Source: an uncultured Eubacteriales bacterium (GTDB taxonomy: Bacteria > Bacillota > Clostridia > Christensenellales > Aristaeellaceae). Taken from it: 33,492 nt of DNA. The position numbers and the translations under genes are program-made. The stretch is taken from assembly GCA_902764285.1 (NCBI GenBank), contig CACWVN010000040.1, positions 1-33,492 of the forward strand, in the 5' to 3' direction. Each line of letters starts with the position of its first letter. The stretch's first letter is position 1. Below, piece after piece: positions 16,617 to 24,010 of the stretch. The notes under the pieces are model-generated. The model was not told where the DNA came from. It ran no database searches and saw only the letters and a list, made by a program, of their open reading frames with translations.

Positions 16617-16645
16617 ACTATACCGCAGTTTCACCAAAAAGTCAA
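16617..16645 (-). promoter_or_regulatory. Promoter of the opp operon
   Basis: Minus-strand TTGACT (16645-16640) and TATAGT (16622-16617) are 17 bp apart. The implied start is roughly 50 bp before the oppA ATG. Confidence 0.85.
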
Positions 16646-16734
16646 CGTGAAGTTGGGAATTATCCACTGTTATATAGAAGATTATCCGTTTTTTACCCTT
16701 TTTCCGCCGGATTTCTTCCCTTTGTCGCGGAGAT

Positions 16735-16744
16735 ATGCTATAAT
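16735..16744 (+). promoter_or_regulatory. Extended -10 promoter of the membrane-protein gene
   Basis: ATATGCTATAAT holds a perfect TATAAT (16739-16744) preceded by the TGn extended -10 element. No good -35 is present at the usual distance. It diverges from the opp promoter. Confidence 0.55.
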
Positions 16745-16778
16745 TTACCCAGTGGTTTTTCCCACGCGGAGGTAACCG

Positions 16779-17324
16779 TTGAAAGAGCGAAAATACAAGG
16801 AATCGTATCGGTTCGTCACGAGAATCGACGAAAAAAGCGGCCGCGAACGCCGCAGCGCCGAGTACATCGGGGAATATTTCCGGTTCCCCGCGCTCTCCCC
16901 TGCCCCGCGCCGCCGCGCCGCCCGGCTGGCCGCGCCGCTGGCGCTGTACTGGGCCGCGGCGCTGGCATATATGAAGACGGCGGGGATCACCGGGCGCTGC
17001 ATCTACGCGCTGCCGCCGTTTATGCTGGGGCTGTTTCCCGGCGTTTACGGATTGATGGGGCTGTACGCCATGCTGCGCGCGCCGGAGCGCATGACCATCG
17101 TGCAGCGGGAAAACGGCGTCGGCCGCCTGATGCGCAGCGGGCTGGGCTGCGGCGTCTTCGCGTCCCTGGGCGCCGTCGGCGGCGCGATATGCCTGTGCGC
17201 GGCGAACGGCTGGGCCTCCGGCTGGCACGAGCCGCTGCTGGCGCTGGCCGCCGCGGCCGGCGGATGGGCGCTGTTCACCCTGGCGCGAAGGGATTACCGC
17301 GCGCTGGAGAGCGCCGGGCGATGA
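16779..17324 (+). CDS. Membrane protein of unknown function
   Basis: A 181-residue protein with a hydrophilic, basic N-terminus of about 45 residues. It is followed by about four hydrophobic segments (near 52-66, 76-99, 122-143 and 150-166) arranged as two hairpins, ending in a short cytoplasmic tail. I do not recognise the family. The start is TTG at 16779 behind GGAGGT (16768-16773). Its stop codon TGA overlaps the ATG of the next gene (ATGA at 17321-17324), implying translational coupling with the damaged flavoprotein-like gene. Confidence 0.65.
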   Translation: MKERKYKESYRFVTRIDEKSGRERRSAEYIGEYFRFPALSPAPRRRAARLAAPLALYWAAALAYMKTAGITGRCIYALPPFMLGLFPGVYGLMGLYAMLRAPERMTIVQRENGVGRLMRSGLGCGVFASLGAVGGAICLCAANGWASGWHEPLLALAAAAGGWALFTLARRDYRALESAGR

Positions 17325-17699
17325 CGCCCGAAGAAGTGCGGCACGTATTACCTGGCCACCGTCGAGGGCGACCAGCCCCGGGTGCGGCCCTTCGGCACGG
17401 TCGATCTGTTCGAGGGCCGGCTGTACATCCAGACCGGAAAGGTGAAGGCCGTGTCGAAGCAGATCCAGGCCAACCCGAAAGTGGAGCTGTGCGCGTTCGA
17501 GGCCGGCAAATGGCTGCGCGTGGCGGGCACGCTGGTGCGAGACGACCGCGTAGAGGCCAAGGCGCACATGCTGGACGGCTATCCCCAGCTGAAGGCCATG
17601 TACTCCGCCGAGGACGACAACACCGAGGTGCTGTACTTCAAGGACGCCGTCGCCACGTTCTCCAGCTTCACCGAAGCGCCCAAGACGATCCAGTTCTGA
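17321..17699 (+). pseudogene. Pyridoxamine 5'-phosphate oxidase-like protein, 5' end frameshifted
   Basis: From the codon at 17331 onward the frame encodes a near-complete small flavin-binding split-barrel protein of the pyridoxamine-phosphate-oxidase-like superfamily: KKCGTYYLATVEGDQPRVRP, then LYIQTGK, ANPKVELCAF and the terminal ATFSSF. The expected start, ATG at 17321 coupled to the upstream stop, is in another frame (MTPEEVRHVL) and runs out of the homologous sequence within about ten codons. The homologous frame has an upstream TGA at 17322-17324 and no ATG, GTG or TTG until a GTG at 17382, which would delete the first strand. A short indel or lost segment near 17330 explains this. Sequencing error or a recently inactivated gene are the main options. 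Confidence 0.75.
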
Positions 17700-17704
17700 C
17701 GTAT

Positions 17705-17739
17705 TGGCGGGGATCTGCTTCCCCCGCCATTACCTTTTT
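17705..17739 (+). terminator. Intrinsic terminator
   Basis: TGGCGGGG (17705-17712) pairs with CCCCGCCA (17722-17729), then TTACCTTTTT. It ends the two-gene unit upstream. Confidence 0.8.
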
Positions 17740-18030
17740 GGCAGGTTGGCTTGAATGGCGACAGCTGTCATTTCTGTTCCCTGGTCGGCTGCGTGCGCGC
17801 CATTCGGCGGCCCGCAGCTTCGCGCCCGCACAGCCGATGTGCTGGGCGCTCCTCGGCCTTCGGCCTCGCTCTTGGTCGGCTGCGTGCCGACCATTCCTGT
17901 TCCCTGTTCCCTGTTGCCTGTTCCCTAATCCACCACGGGCGGGCGCCGCATCGGCGCCCCTACGGGGGATCCGGGCGTTCTCCTACTCCCTACACCCTAC
18001 TCCCTAAACTCATCCCCCACGTCATTTGAT
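17740..18030. repeat. Repeat-rich spacer with heptad tandem repeats
   Basis: About 290 bp without a credible gene. It contains a 14-base direct repeat, GGTCGGCTGCGTGC, at 17783-17796 and 17874-17887. Five consecutive heptads of the CCTGTTC type lie at 17896-17930. A REP-like GC palindrome lies at about 17936-17967 (GGCGCCGCATCGGCGCC core). Four more heptads of the CCCTACT type lie at 17981-18008. The heptad phase is kept within each block. Confidence 0.75.
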
Positions 18031-18091
18031 GCGCGGGGGTTCATTTTACCCTCGAATATGCAAAATTTGCATTAACTCGCGGGCCGCTCGC

Positions 18092-18119
18092 TTGACATTT
18101 GCAGGATTACAGGTATAAT
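18092..18119 (+). promoter_or_regulatory. Consensus promoter of the lysine riboswitch transcript
   Basis: Perfect TTGACA (18092-18097) and perfect TATAAT (18114-18119) with a 16-bp spacer lie about 15 bp before the aptamer. Confidence 0.92.
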
Positions 18120-18134
18120 AAATGCAAAATGAAT

Positions 18135-18312
18135 GATCGATAGAGGCGCGGGATCCATCAGTAGCGCCGCCGAGCCCCTCCAAGGGCGTCGAAGCGGCGG
18201 GAAAGGGGCTTTCGCCGAAATCCGGCGTCGGATTGGAGCCGATCCGGGTTGGGGAATCGCAGAACATGCGGTTCACTGTCACGGCCTCCGCCGTGGAGCG
18301 CTATCTCTGATC
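18135..18312 (+). ncRNA. Lysine riboswitch (L box) aptamer
   Basis: The conserved L-box blocks occur in order: GATAGAGGCGC (18139-18149) closing against GGAGCGCTATCTC (18295-18307), ATCAGTAGC, AAGCGGCGGGAAAGGGG, CTTTCGCCGAA, CGGATTGG, CACTGTCACGG and CCGTGGAGCGCTATCT. The class binds L-lysine and normally turns expression off. The expression platform (18313-18437) is less clear. A T-run at 18375-18379 follows a possible weak helix (18316-18322 with 18367-18375), and a TTCCCG/CGGGAA hairpin lies at 18389-18417. The downstream operon encodes an amino-acid ABC importer. Confidence 0.92.
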
Positions 18313-18450
18313 CCCATGCGATTGCCGAACGGCAAACCGAGGCGTGACCGGAGTATAGAAACTTCGATCGCGCATTTTTGTTATCCACTTCCCGCCCGCG
18401 CCGAAGCGGCCCGGGAAAAGGCTTATCGACAATCGTTAGGAGGAATCATC

Positions 18451-19248
18451 ATGAAGAGAATCATCACCGCCCTGCTGGCCGCCATCCTGCTGCTGTCCGC
18501 CTGCGCCTGCGCCGAGGGCACCTTCCGCGTTGGCATGGAATGCGACTACGCGCCCTTCAACTGGACCCAGGTGGAACCCGACGAGAACAGCGTGCCCATC
18601 GAGGGCGGCTTCGGCTATGCCGGCGGCTATGACGTGGAAATCGCCAAGCGGATCGCCGAGGGCCTGGGCAAGGAGCTGGTGATCGTCAGCCTGGAGTGGG
18701 GCGGCCTGATCCAGGCGCTGACCACTGACCAGATCGACGCCGTCATCGCGGGCATGTCCCCCACCGAGGAACGCAAGGTGACCGTGGACTTCACCGACGC
18801 CTACTACAACAGCGACCTGGTGGTGGTCGTGCGCAAGGACGGCCCGTTCGCCGAGGCCAAGACGCTTTCCGACTTCAGCGGCGCGAGGATCACCGCCCAG
18901 CTGGGCACCTTCCATGAGACCGTGATTCCCCAGCTGGAGGGCGTCGATCAGCTGGAGTCGATGGAGACCTTCTCGAACATGATCACCGCGCTGTCCAGCG
19001 GCGTCATCGACGGCTACATCTCCGAGCGCCCCGGCGCCATCTCCGCCTGCGCCTCCAACGCCGACCTGACCTTCGTGACCCCCGGCTTCGTGGCCAGCGA
19101 GGAGGACACCTCCGTGGCCGTGGCCGTCAAGCAGGGCCAGCCGGAGCTGATCGAGCAGATCAACGAGATCCTGGCCGGGATCGACGCCGACGAGCGCAAC
19201 GCGCTGATGGACGCCGCCGTGCTGAACCAGCCGGTCGTCGCCGAATAA
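18451..19248 (+). CDS. Lysine (amino acid) ABC transporter substrate-binding lipoprotein
   Basis: A 265-residue family-3 solute-binding protein. The signal peptide ends in a lipobox, LSAC, with the lipidated Cys at 18. FRVGMECDYAPFNW is the typical ligand-pocket start; GYDVEIAKRIAEGLGKEL, DAVIAGMSPTEERKVTVDFTDAYY and the ISERPGA region follow the family pattern. The family imports polar amino acids. L-lysine is assigned because an L-box riboswitch precedes the gene; the sequence itself does not fix specificity. The ATG at 18451 follows AGGAGG (18438-18443). A strong hairpin after the gene probably makes it more abundant than its membrane partners. Confidence 0.92.
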   Translation: MKRIITALLAAILLLSACACAEGTFRVGMECDYAPFNWTQVEPDENSVPIEGGFGYAGGYDVEIAKRIAEGLGKELVIVSLEWGGLIQALTTDQIDAVIAGMSPTEERKVTVDFTDAYYNSDLVVVVRKDGPFAEAKTLSDFSGARITAQLGTFHETVIPQLEGVDQLESMETFSNMITALSSGVIDGYISERPGAISACASNADLTFVTPGFVASEEDTSVAVAVKQGQPELIEQINEILAGIDADERNALMDAAVLNQPVVAE

Positions 19249-19263
19249 TCCGTATCTGAAAGC

Positions 19264-19304
19264 GCGGCTGCGGAGCCTGTTTCTCCGCAGCCGCTGCGCG
19301 TTTT
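19264..19304 (+). terminator. Intercistronic terminator after the binding-protein gene
   Basis: A perfect 12-bp GC-rich stem (19264-19275 with 19283-19294) is followed by TGCGCGTTTT. The weak T-run suits partial read-through into the permease and ATPase genes. Confidence 0.75.
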
Positions 19305-19331
19305 CCAATACCGCCGAAAAGAGTTGATATC

Positions 19332-20123
19332 ATGCCCAACGCACAATCCGGCTTCTTTGAGTGGGTATTATTTTTCATCAAGACCCAGGGCTCGCTGTTC
19401 CTGCGCGGCGCGGGCGTCACGCTGCTGATCTCGCTGACGGGCACCATCGCGGGCTTCATCATCGGCCTGGCGGTGGGCTACGTGCGCGCCAGGCCCCTCC
19501 AGAAGGAGGACGGCGCGGGCCGCTACTGGCTGATGAAAGTCGTTCGCGCGATCCTCGGCGCGTACATCGAGATCTTCCGCTCCACGCCCATGATCGTGCA
19601 GGCCATGGTCATCTTCTACGGCATCTCAGCGGTGTTCCATGTCACGCTGCCCTATCTGCTGGCGGGCTTCATCATCGTGTCGATCAACACCGGCGCGTAC
19701 CTTTCCGAGATCGTGCGCGGCGGCATCCAGTCCGTGGACCCGGGCCAGCAGGAAGCCGCGCTGGCCATCGGCATGACCTACGGCCAGAGCATGCTGCACG
19801 TGGTGCTGCCCCAGGCCATCCGGAATATCCTGCCGGCGCTGGGCAACGAATTCGTGGTCAACATCAAGGATACCTCGGTGCTGAACGTGATCGCCGTCAC
19901 GGAGCTGTTCTACGTATCCAAGAAGGCGGCGGGCACCTATTATAAATACTTTGAGGTGTTCTTCATCACCAGCTGCGTCTACTTCGTGATGACGTTCACC
20001 GTCACGCGCATCCTGCGCTGGCTGGAGAAGAAGATGGACGGCCCGGAGAACTACGTCATCCACGGTTCGCAGACCGTTCCGGACGTGGAACTGATCGGCA
20101 AGGGAGGCGAAAAGCATGCCTGA
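19332..20123 (+). CDS. Amino acid ABC transporter permease (HisM/GlnP family)
   Basis: A 263-residue permease of the polar amino-acid uptake family, forming the membrane channel for the upstream binding protein. About five hydrophobic helices are visible. The coupling (EAA) motif is [20 protein letters not shown], and [18 protein letters not shown] is the conserved cytoplasmic-side helix. A 20-residue insertion of charged residues around 55-70 is mild. No strong ribosome-binding site precedes the ATG at 19332 (GAG near 19324). Its 3' end overlaps the ATPase gene by 8 bp. Confidence 0.94.
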   Translation: MPNAQSGFFEWVLFFIKTQGSLFLRGAGVTLLISLTGTIAGFIIGLAVGYVRARPLQKEDGAGRYWLMKVVRAILGAYIEIFRSTPMIVQAMVIFYGISAVFHVTLPYLLAGFIIVSINTGAYLSEIVRGGIQSVDPGQQEAALAIGMTYGQSMLHVVLPQAIRNILPALGNEFVVNIKDTSVLNVIAVTELFYVSKKAAGTYYKYFEVFFITSCVYFVMTFTVTRILRWLEKKMDGPENYVIHGSQTVPDVELIGKGGEKHA

Positions 20124-20871
20124 GACCATCATCGAAGTGCGCCACCTGAGCAAGTCCTTCGGCGACCACGAGGTGCTGCGCGACGTGGATTTCTCCGTAG
20201 GCAAGGGCGAAGTCGTCTCCATCATCGGCAGCAGCGGCTCCGGCAAATCCACGCTGCTGCGCTGCATGAACCTGCTGGAAAAGCCCACGGGCGGCGAAGT
20301 GCTGTACCATCGCAGGAACATCCGCGACGCGGGCTTCGACCTGCACATGTACCGTGCCCACGTGGGCATGGTGTTTCAGCAGTTCAACCTGTTCAACAAC
20401 ATGACCGCGCTGGAAAACTGCGTGGTGGGCCAGATGAAGGTGTTGAAGCGAAGCCGCGCCGAGAGCGAGAAGATCGCCCTGGATTACCTGTGCAAGGTGG
20501 GCATGGACCTGTACGTCCACGCCAAGCCCCGCCAGCTCTCCGGCGGCCAGAAGCAGCGCGTGGCCATCGCCCGCGCGCTGGCCATGAACCCGGAGGTGCT
20601 GCTGTTCGACGAGCCCACCAGCGCCCTGGACCCGGAGATGGTCGGCGAAGTGCTGGCCGTCATGAAGGACCTGGCCGCCTCGGGACTGACGATGCTGGTG
20701 GTCACCCACGAAATGGGCTTCGCCCGGGATGTGTGCGACCGCGTGGTGTTCATGGACGGCGGCGTGATCGTGGAGAGCGATACGCCGGAAGTGATCTTCA
20801 CGCAGCCCAAGCACCCGCGCACGCGGGAATTCCTGGCCCGCGTGCTGCAGAGCGAGCCGCAACCGGTTTGA
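20116..20871 (+). CDS. Amino acid ABC transporter ATPase (GlnQ/HisP family)
   Basis: A 251-residue nucleotide-binding subunit. Walker A is GSSGSGKS (38-45), the Q-loop [10 protein letters not shown], the signature LSGGQKQR, Walker [17 protein letters not shown], and the switch His in [12 protein letters not shown]. The GGVIVES and [10 protein letters not shown] segments close the fold as in GlnQ. It overlaps the permease gene by 8 bp, with AGGGAGGCG just upstream of its ATG, so it is translationally coupled and completes the presumed lysine importer. Confidence 0.95.
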   Translation: MPETIIEVRHLSKSFGDHEVLRDVDFSVGKGEVVSIIGSSGSGKSTLLRCMNLLEKPTGGEVLYHRRNIRDAGFDLHMYRAHVGMVFQQFNLFNNMTALENCVVGQMKVLKRSRAESEKIALDYLCKVGMDLYVHAKPRQLSGGQKQRVAIARALAMNPEVLLFDEPTSALDPEMVGEVLAVMKDLAASGLTMLVVTHEMGFARDVCDRVVFMDGGVIVESDTPEVIFTQPKHPRTREFLARVLQSEPQPV

Positions 20872-20895
20872 AAAAAACCTCGCCCCACGATGCGG

Positions 20896-20924
20896 TGGAC
20901 AATCGCCGCTCCTTGTGGTATGAT
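20896..20924 (+). promoter_or_regulatory. Promoter of the secreted-protein genes
   Basis: TGGACA (20896-20901) and TATGAT (20919-20924) are 17 bp apart, about 45 bp before the next start codon. Confidence 0.7.
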
Positions 20925-20968
20925 AATGAAGGATATCGATAAGACGAACATACAAGGAGGAACAAGGA

Positions 20969-21490
20969 ATGAAGAAACTGATCGCCATTCTGCTGGTCTG
21001 CCTGCTCGCCGCCGTCGCCGCGGCTGAAACCGTCGAAGAGCTCAACTGGGCCGACGTTTCCGCGGAACTGGGCGGCTCCGGCACCAACGAGAGCTTCGCA
21101 ACCTATCCCGAGACCAGCCTGGTCGTGTGGATCCCCGCCGACTTGGAAGCCGAGGAGCTGACCGACGATGACCGGACGAACGGCTACATCGGCTACTATT
21201 CGAACGCCGATCAGTCGCTGCTGCTCGCCGTGGTCCGCGTGCAGCTGTCCGATATGACCTTTGACGACTACGTTGAAAGAATAAGCGGCGACGAGACGCT
21301 CGAAAACGTCGCCCGGTTGACCGTCAACGGCCTGCCCGCCGTGAGCTACTACATGCCCGAAAACGATTCCCTGAACATCTCCGTCGCCGACGGAACAGAC
21401 TACGCAGTGGAAGTCACCATGGCGCCCGGTTCCGCGGAGGGCAACGACGGGATCTGGAAGCTGATCAGCGCTTCCATCCAGTCCAGGTAA
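20969..21490 (+). CDS. Secreted protein of unknown function
   Basis: A 173-residue exported protein with a clear signal peptide (about 1-19, ending AAA before ETVEE) and no lipobox. The mature part is acidic and probably alpha/beta. No catalytic motif is evident. The ATG at 20969 follows AAGGAGG (20954-20960). A terminator separates it from the C11 protease gene 71 bp downstream, yet both products are exported and no separate promoter is visible for the second. Possible roles such as protease partner or inhibitor are guesses. Confidence 0.7.
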   Translation: MKKLIAILLVCLLAAVAAAETVEELNWADVSAELGGSGTNESFATYPETSLVVWIPADLEAEELTDDDRTNGYIGYYSNADQSLLLAVVRVQLSDMTFDDYVERISGDETLENVARLTVNGLPAVSYYMPENDSLNISVADGTDYAVEVTMAPGSAEGNDGIWKLISASIQSR

Positions 21491-21508
21491 TCGCCCGATC
21501 CCCCAAAT

Positions 21509-21537
21509 CCCTCCGTCCGGCTGGAAGGAGGGTTTTT
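21509..21537 (+). terminator. Intrinsic terminator
   Basis: CCCTCC (21509-21514) pairs with GGAGGG (21527-21532), with TCC/GGA extending the stem, followed by TTTTT. It lies 19 bp past the stop of the secreted-protein gene. Confidence 0.75.
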
Positions 21538-21561
21538 CAATCGACGACAGGGAGGCAAACC

Positions 21562-23505
21562 ATGAAACGAATTGTGCTGGTATTCGCGCTGGCGATGCTC
21601 CTGCTGCTCATCGGCGCGGCGGCCTCCGCCGAGGCTTCGACGACCGTGCTGGTGTACATGTGCGGCGCGGATCTCCAGGATGCCGCCTGCGTAGACCTGT
21701 ATGAAATGGCCGAATCGGAAAACGGCGCGAACACCAACATCGTCGTGCTGGCAGGCGGCGCCGAGGAATGGGACGACGAAGATCTCGTCGGCGGCACCCG
21801 AAACCTGATCACCATATCGGACGGCGGGTTTCAGAACGTGGACGACGTCGACCAGGCGTCCATGGGCAGCGCGGAGAGTCTGCTGGAGTTTCTGATCTTC
21901 GGCCTGGAGGAATACCCGGCGGAGCGCACCGTGTTCATCCTGTGGAACCACGGCGGCGGCACGGAAGGCGGCATCTGCTTCGACGCGCTGGAAGGCGAGG
22001 ACGGACTGACGCTTTCGGAGATCCGCGAGGCGCTGGACGCGCTGAACGACGAGGTGCCCGGCTGGCACATCGATGTGTTCGGCTGCGACGCGTGCATGAT
22101 GGCCAGCTATGAGCTGACCGCGCTGCTGTCCAATTACAGCATCGATTATTTCATCGCCAGCGAGGAAGTGGAGCCGGGCATCGGCTGGTACTATACCCCC
22201 TGGCTGAAGGCGCTGGACGAGGAGCCGGGTATGAGCAGCGAGGCGCTGTGCCGGCAGATCGTGGACAGCTACATGGATGACAACCGGGTCTACAACCCGG
22301 ACGAGCCCTACGGGCTGAGCGCCGTCGATCTCAACCGCCTGCGGCCCCTGGCTGAGCGCATGGAGGACCTGGCGGCCTCGATGAACGCCGCGCTGGAAAA
22401 CGGGCAGCTGGCTTCCCTGCGGCGCAGCCGCAGCCGCCTGTACACCTTCGGCTCCTTCTGCGATGGCAGCTGGGACATGGTGGACATGGGCGCGGCCGTG
22501 GACGCCTACGCCGCCATCGACCCGCAGGCCGCCGCGGATGTCAAGCAGCTGCTGGGCGAGGCGGTGATCGCCAACCGCCGGTCGGAAAGCATGACGGAAT
22601 GCAGCGGCTTGGCGCTGCTGATCCCGGAGGACACCCCCGAGGATTACGGCACCTACCGGGACGGATTCGACGTCTCCCACTGTCTGCCCAACTGGATGGC
22701 CTTTCTGGACAACTACACGGGCCGGCTCAACGGCGCGGATTACAGCTTCGGCGAGCTGACGCCGGTGCAGGTTGGCGCGGGCGACACGGTGTGCGGCGTG
22801 GACAATTCGCTGTGGAACCACGACTGGCTCGAGGAAGAGGCCGGCGAGAGCTACACCATCTCCGAGAGCGAATACGGCTTCACCACGCAGCTGACCGCGC
22901 AGGATCTGGAAAACCTGGACTACGTGGAAGGCATGATGCTGTGGGACATGAGCGACGACGAGATGGACTGCTTCGTGGACCTGGGGCTGTCCCGCAGCAA
23001 CCTGATCGACTGGCAGAGCGGCGTCGTGACCAGCCTGTTCGACGGCAGCTGGCCCACCTTCGGCGACCAGCTGGTGCCGCTGTATGACCAGGCCAGCTCC
23101 GAAAACAGCCGCCGCAGCCTGATCCCGGTGAAGCTGAACGGCAATTACACCTATCTGGTGGTCGTGTTCCCCTCCGGAAGCGGCGAAGGGCGCATCCTCG
23201 GCGCGAACGCCGGCTATGACGAGAACGGCCTGCCCATCCGCGAAACCACGCGGCTGCAGCCGGGCGACGTGATCGTGCCCGTCTACACCATGTACTACGG
23301 CGAAGTGGATTCCGACGAAGATTACGAGGAAGGCGAATTTGAGGGTGACGAAATCATCTGGCGCGACGGCATGACCGTCAGCTACGTCTCCTTCGAGGGC
23401 GAATGGGAGGAAGACGACGAGCCGATGCGGCTGCAGTTCTGCTTCGTGCTGAACGACATCTTCGGCGATTACACCATGAGCGACTTCATCGAATTCGAGC
23501 TGTGA
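21562..23505 (+). CDS. Clostripain-family (C11) secreted cysteine peptidase
   Basis: A 647-residue exported protein of peptidase family C11. A signal peptide (about 1-23) is followed by VLVYMCGADLQD, the usual first strand. The catalytic dyad is His130 in LWNHGGG and Cys178 in FGCDACMM; SEEVEPGIGWYY follows as in clostripain relatives. Family members cleave after basic residues and are often self-processed; those properties are not visible here. The C-terminal half (about 400-647) is acidic and likely a substrate or surface-interaction region. No LPXTG or membrane anchor is present. The ATG at 21562 follows GGGAGG. A strong terminator follows. Confidence 0.9.
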   Translation: MKRIVLVFALAMLLLLIGAAASAEASTTVLVYMCGADLQDAACVDLYEMAESENGANTNIVVLAGGAEEWDDEDLVGGTRNLITISDGGFQNVDDVDQASMGSAESLLEFLIFGLEEYPAERTVFILWNHGGGTEGGICFDALEGEDGLTLSEIREALDALNDEVPGWHIDVFGCDACMMASYELTALLSNYSIDYFIASEEVEPGIGWYYTPWLKALDEEPGMSSEALCRQIVDSYMDDNRVYNPDEPYGLSAVDLNRLRPLAERMEDLAASMNAALENGQLASLRRSRSRLYTFGSFCDGSWDMVDMGAAVDAYAAIDPQAAADVKQLLGEAVIANRRSESMTECSGLALLIPEDTPEDYGTYRDGFDVSHCLPNWMAFLDNYTGRLNGADYSFGELTPVQVGAGDTVCGVDNSLWNHDWLEEEAGESYTISESEYGFTTQLTAQDLENLDYVEGMMLWDMSDDEMDCFVDLGLSRSNLIDWQSGVVTSLFDGSWPTFGDQLVPLYDQASSENSRRSLIPVKLNGNYTYLVVVFPSGSGEGRILGANAGYDENGLPIRETTRLQPGDVIVPVYTMYYGEVDSDEDYEEGEFEGDEIIWRDGMTVSYVSFEGEWEEDDEPMRLQFCFVLNDIFGDYTMSDFIEFEL

Positions 23506-23511
23506 CAAAAC

Positions 23512-23555
23512 AAAAAACCAGCGGCAGGCTCTTGCGGGCCTGCCGCTGGTTTTTT
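23512..23555. terminator. Strong bidirectional terminator
   Basis: An 18-bp perfect stem (23512-23529 with 23538-23555), including its A and T runs, has an 8-nt loop. It insulates the converging C11 protease gene (+) and fabZ (-). Confidence 0.95.
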
Positions 23556-23563
23556 GCGGGAAA

Positions 23564-23992
23564 TCACTTCGCGATCATGAACATGAACTCGCCGGCGGCG
23601 CATACCGCGCCGTCCACGGTGGCTTCGCCCTTGACCACGAAGAGCGTGCCCTTGCCGCGCACCAGCTGGGAATGGACCACGATGGTCTCCCCGGGGCGCA
23701 CCGGGCGGCGGAAGCGGACGCTGTTGATGCCCGCATAATAGGGCGTGCCGCCGGGAATGGCGTCCTTCATCAGCATGCAGGAGGCCTGGGCGATGATCTC
23801 GCACTGGATGACGCCGGGCACCACGGGATTTCCCGGGAAATGCCCGCGCAGGAAGAACTCGTCGCCGCGCACGTGATACACGCCCTCGGCGGTGCCGTCC
23901 TCCAGCAGCGCCGCCTCGTCCAGCAGCGCCATGTCGTCCCGATGGGGCAGGATCTCCTTGATCTGTTCGCGGTTCAGTCTTTCAGTTGCCAT
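23564..23992 (-). CDS. fabZ: 3-hydroxyacyl-ACP dehydratase FabZ
   Basis: A 142-residue hot-dog-fold dehydratase that converts 3-hydroxyacyl-ACP to trans-2-enoyl-ACP in fatty acid elongation. Catalytic His51 is in GHFPGNPVVPGV and the partner Glu65 in CEIIAQA. The LPHRDDMALLDE start is typical. It is the last gene of the fab operon, 18 bp after fabF. accB, which often lies between fabF and fabZ in Bacillota, is absent, and no accC, accD or accA follows before the terminator. Confidence 0.96.
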   Translation of the reverse strand: MATERLNREQIKEILPHRDDMALLDEAALLEDGTAEGVYHVRGDEFFLRGHFPGNPVVPGVIQCEIIAQASCMLMKDAIPGGTPYYAGINSVRFRRPVRPGETIVVHSQLVRGKGTLFVVKGEATVDGAVCAAGEFMFMIAK

Positions 23993-24010
23993 GCTGTTCC
24001 TCCGTTCGCG

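Noticed and set aside
14067-16775. A 902-codon open frame on + opposite oppA
   Set aside because: It is a shadow of the high-GC oppA coding strand: its composition is His/Gly/Val-rich with no domain, and the minus frame has a full solute-binding protein with promoter and ribosome-binding site.
17896-18008. Possible CRISPR array
   Set aside because: The repeats are 7 bp long and contiguous, without unique spacers, and no cas gene is near.
18133-18450. N-terminal extension of the lysine-binding protein through the upstream leader
   Set aside because: That stretch is the lysine riboswitch; the ATG at 18451 has a strong Shine-Dalgarno and begins a proper lipoprotein signal peptide.
21400-23508. 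A 702-codon open frame on - opposite the C11 protease
   Set aside because: Antisense shadow; the + frame has a signal peptide, catalytic His and Cys motifs and a ribosome-binding site.
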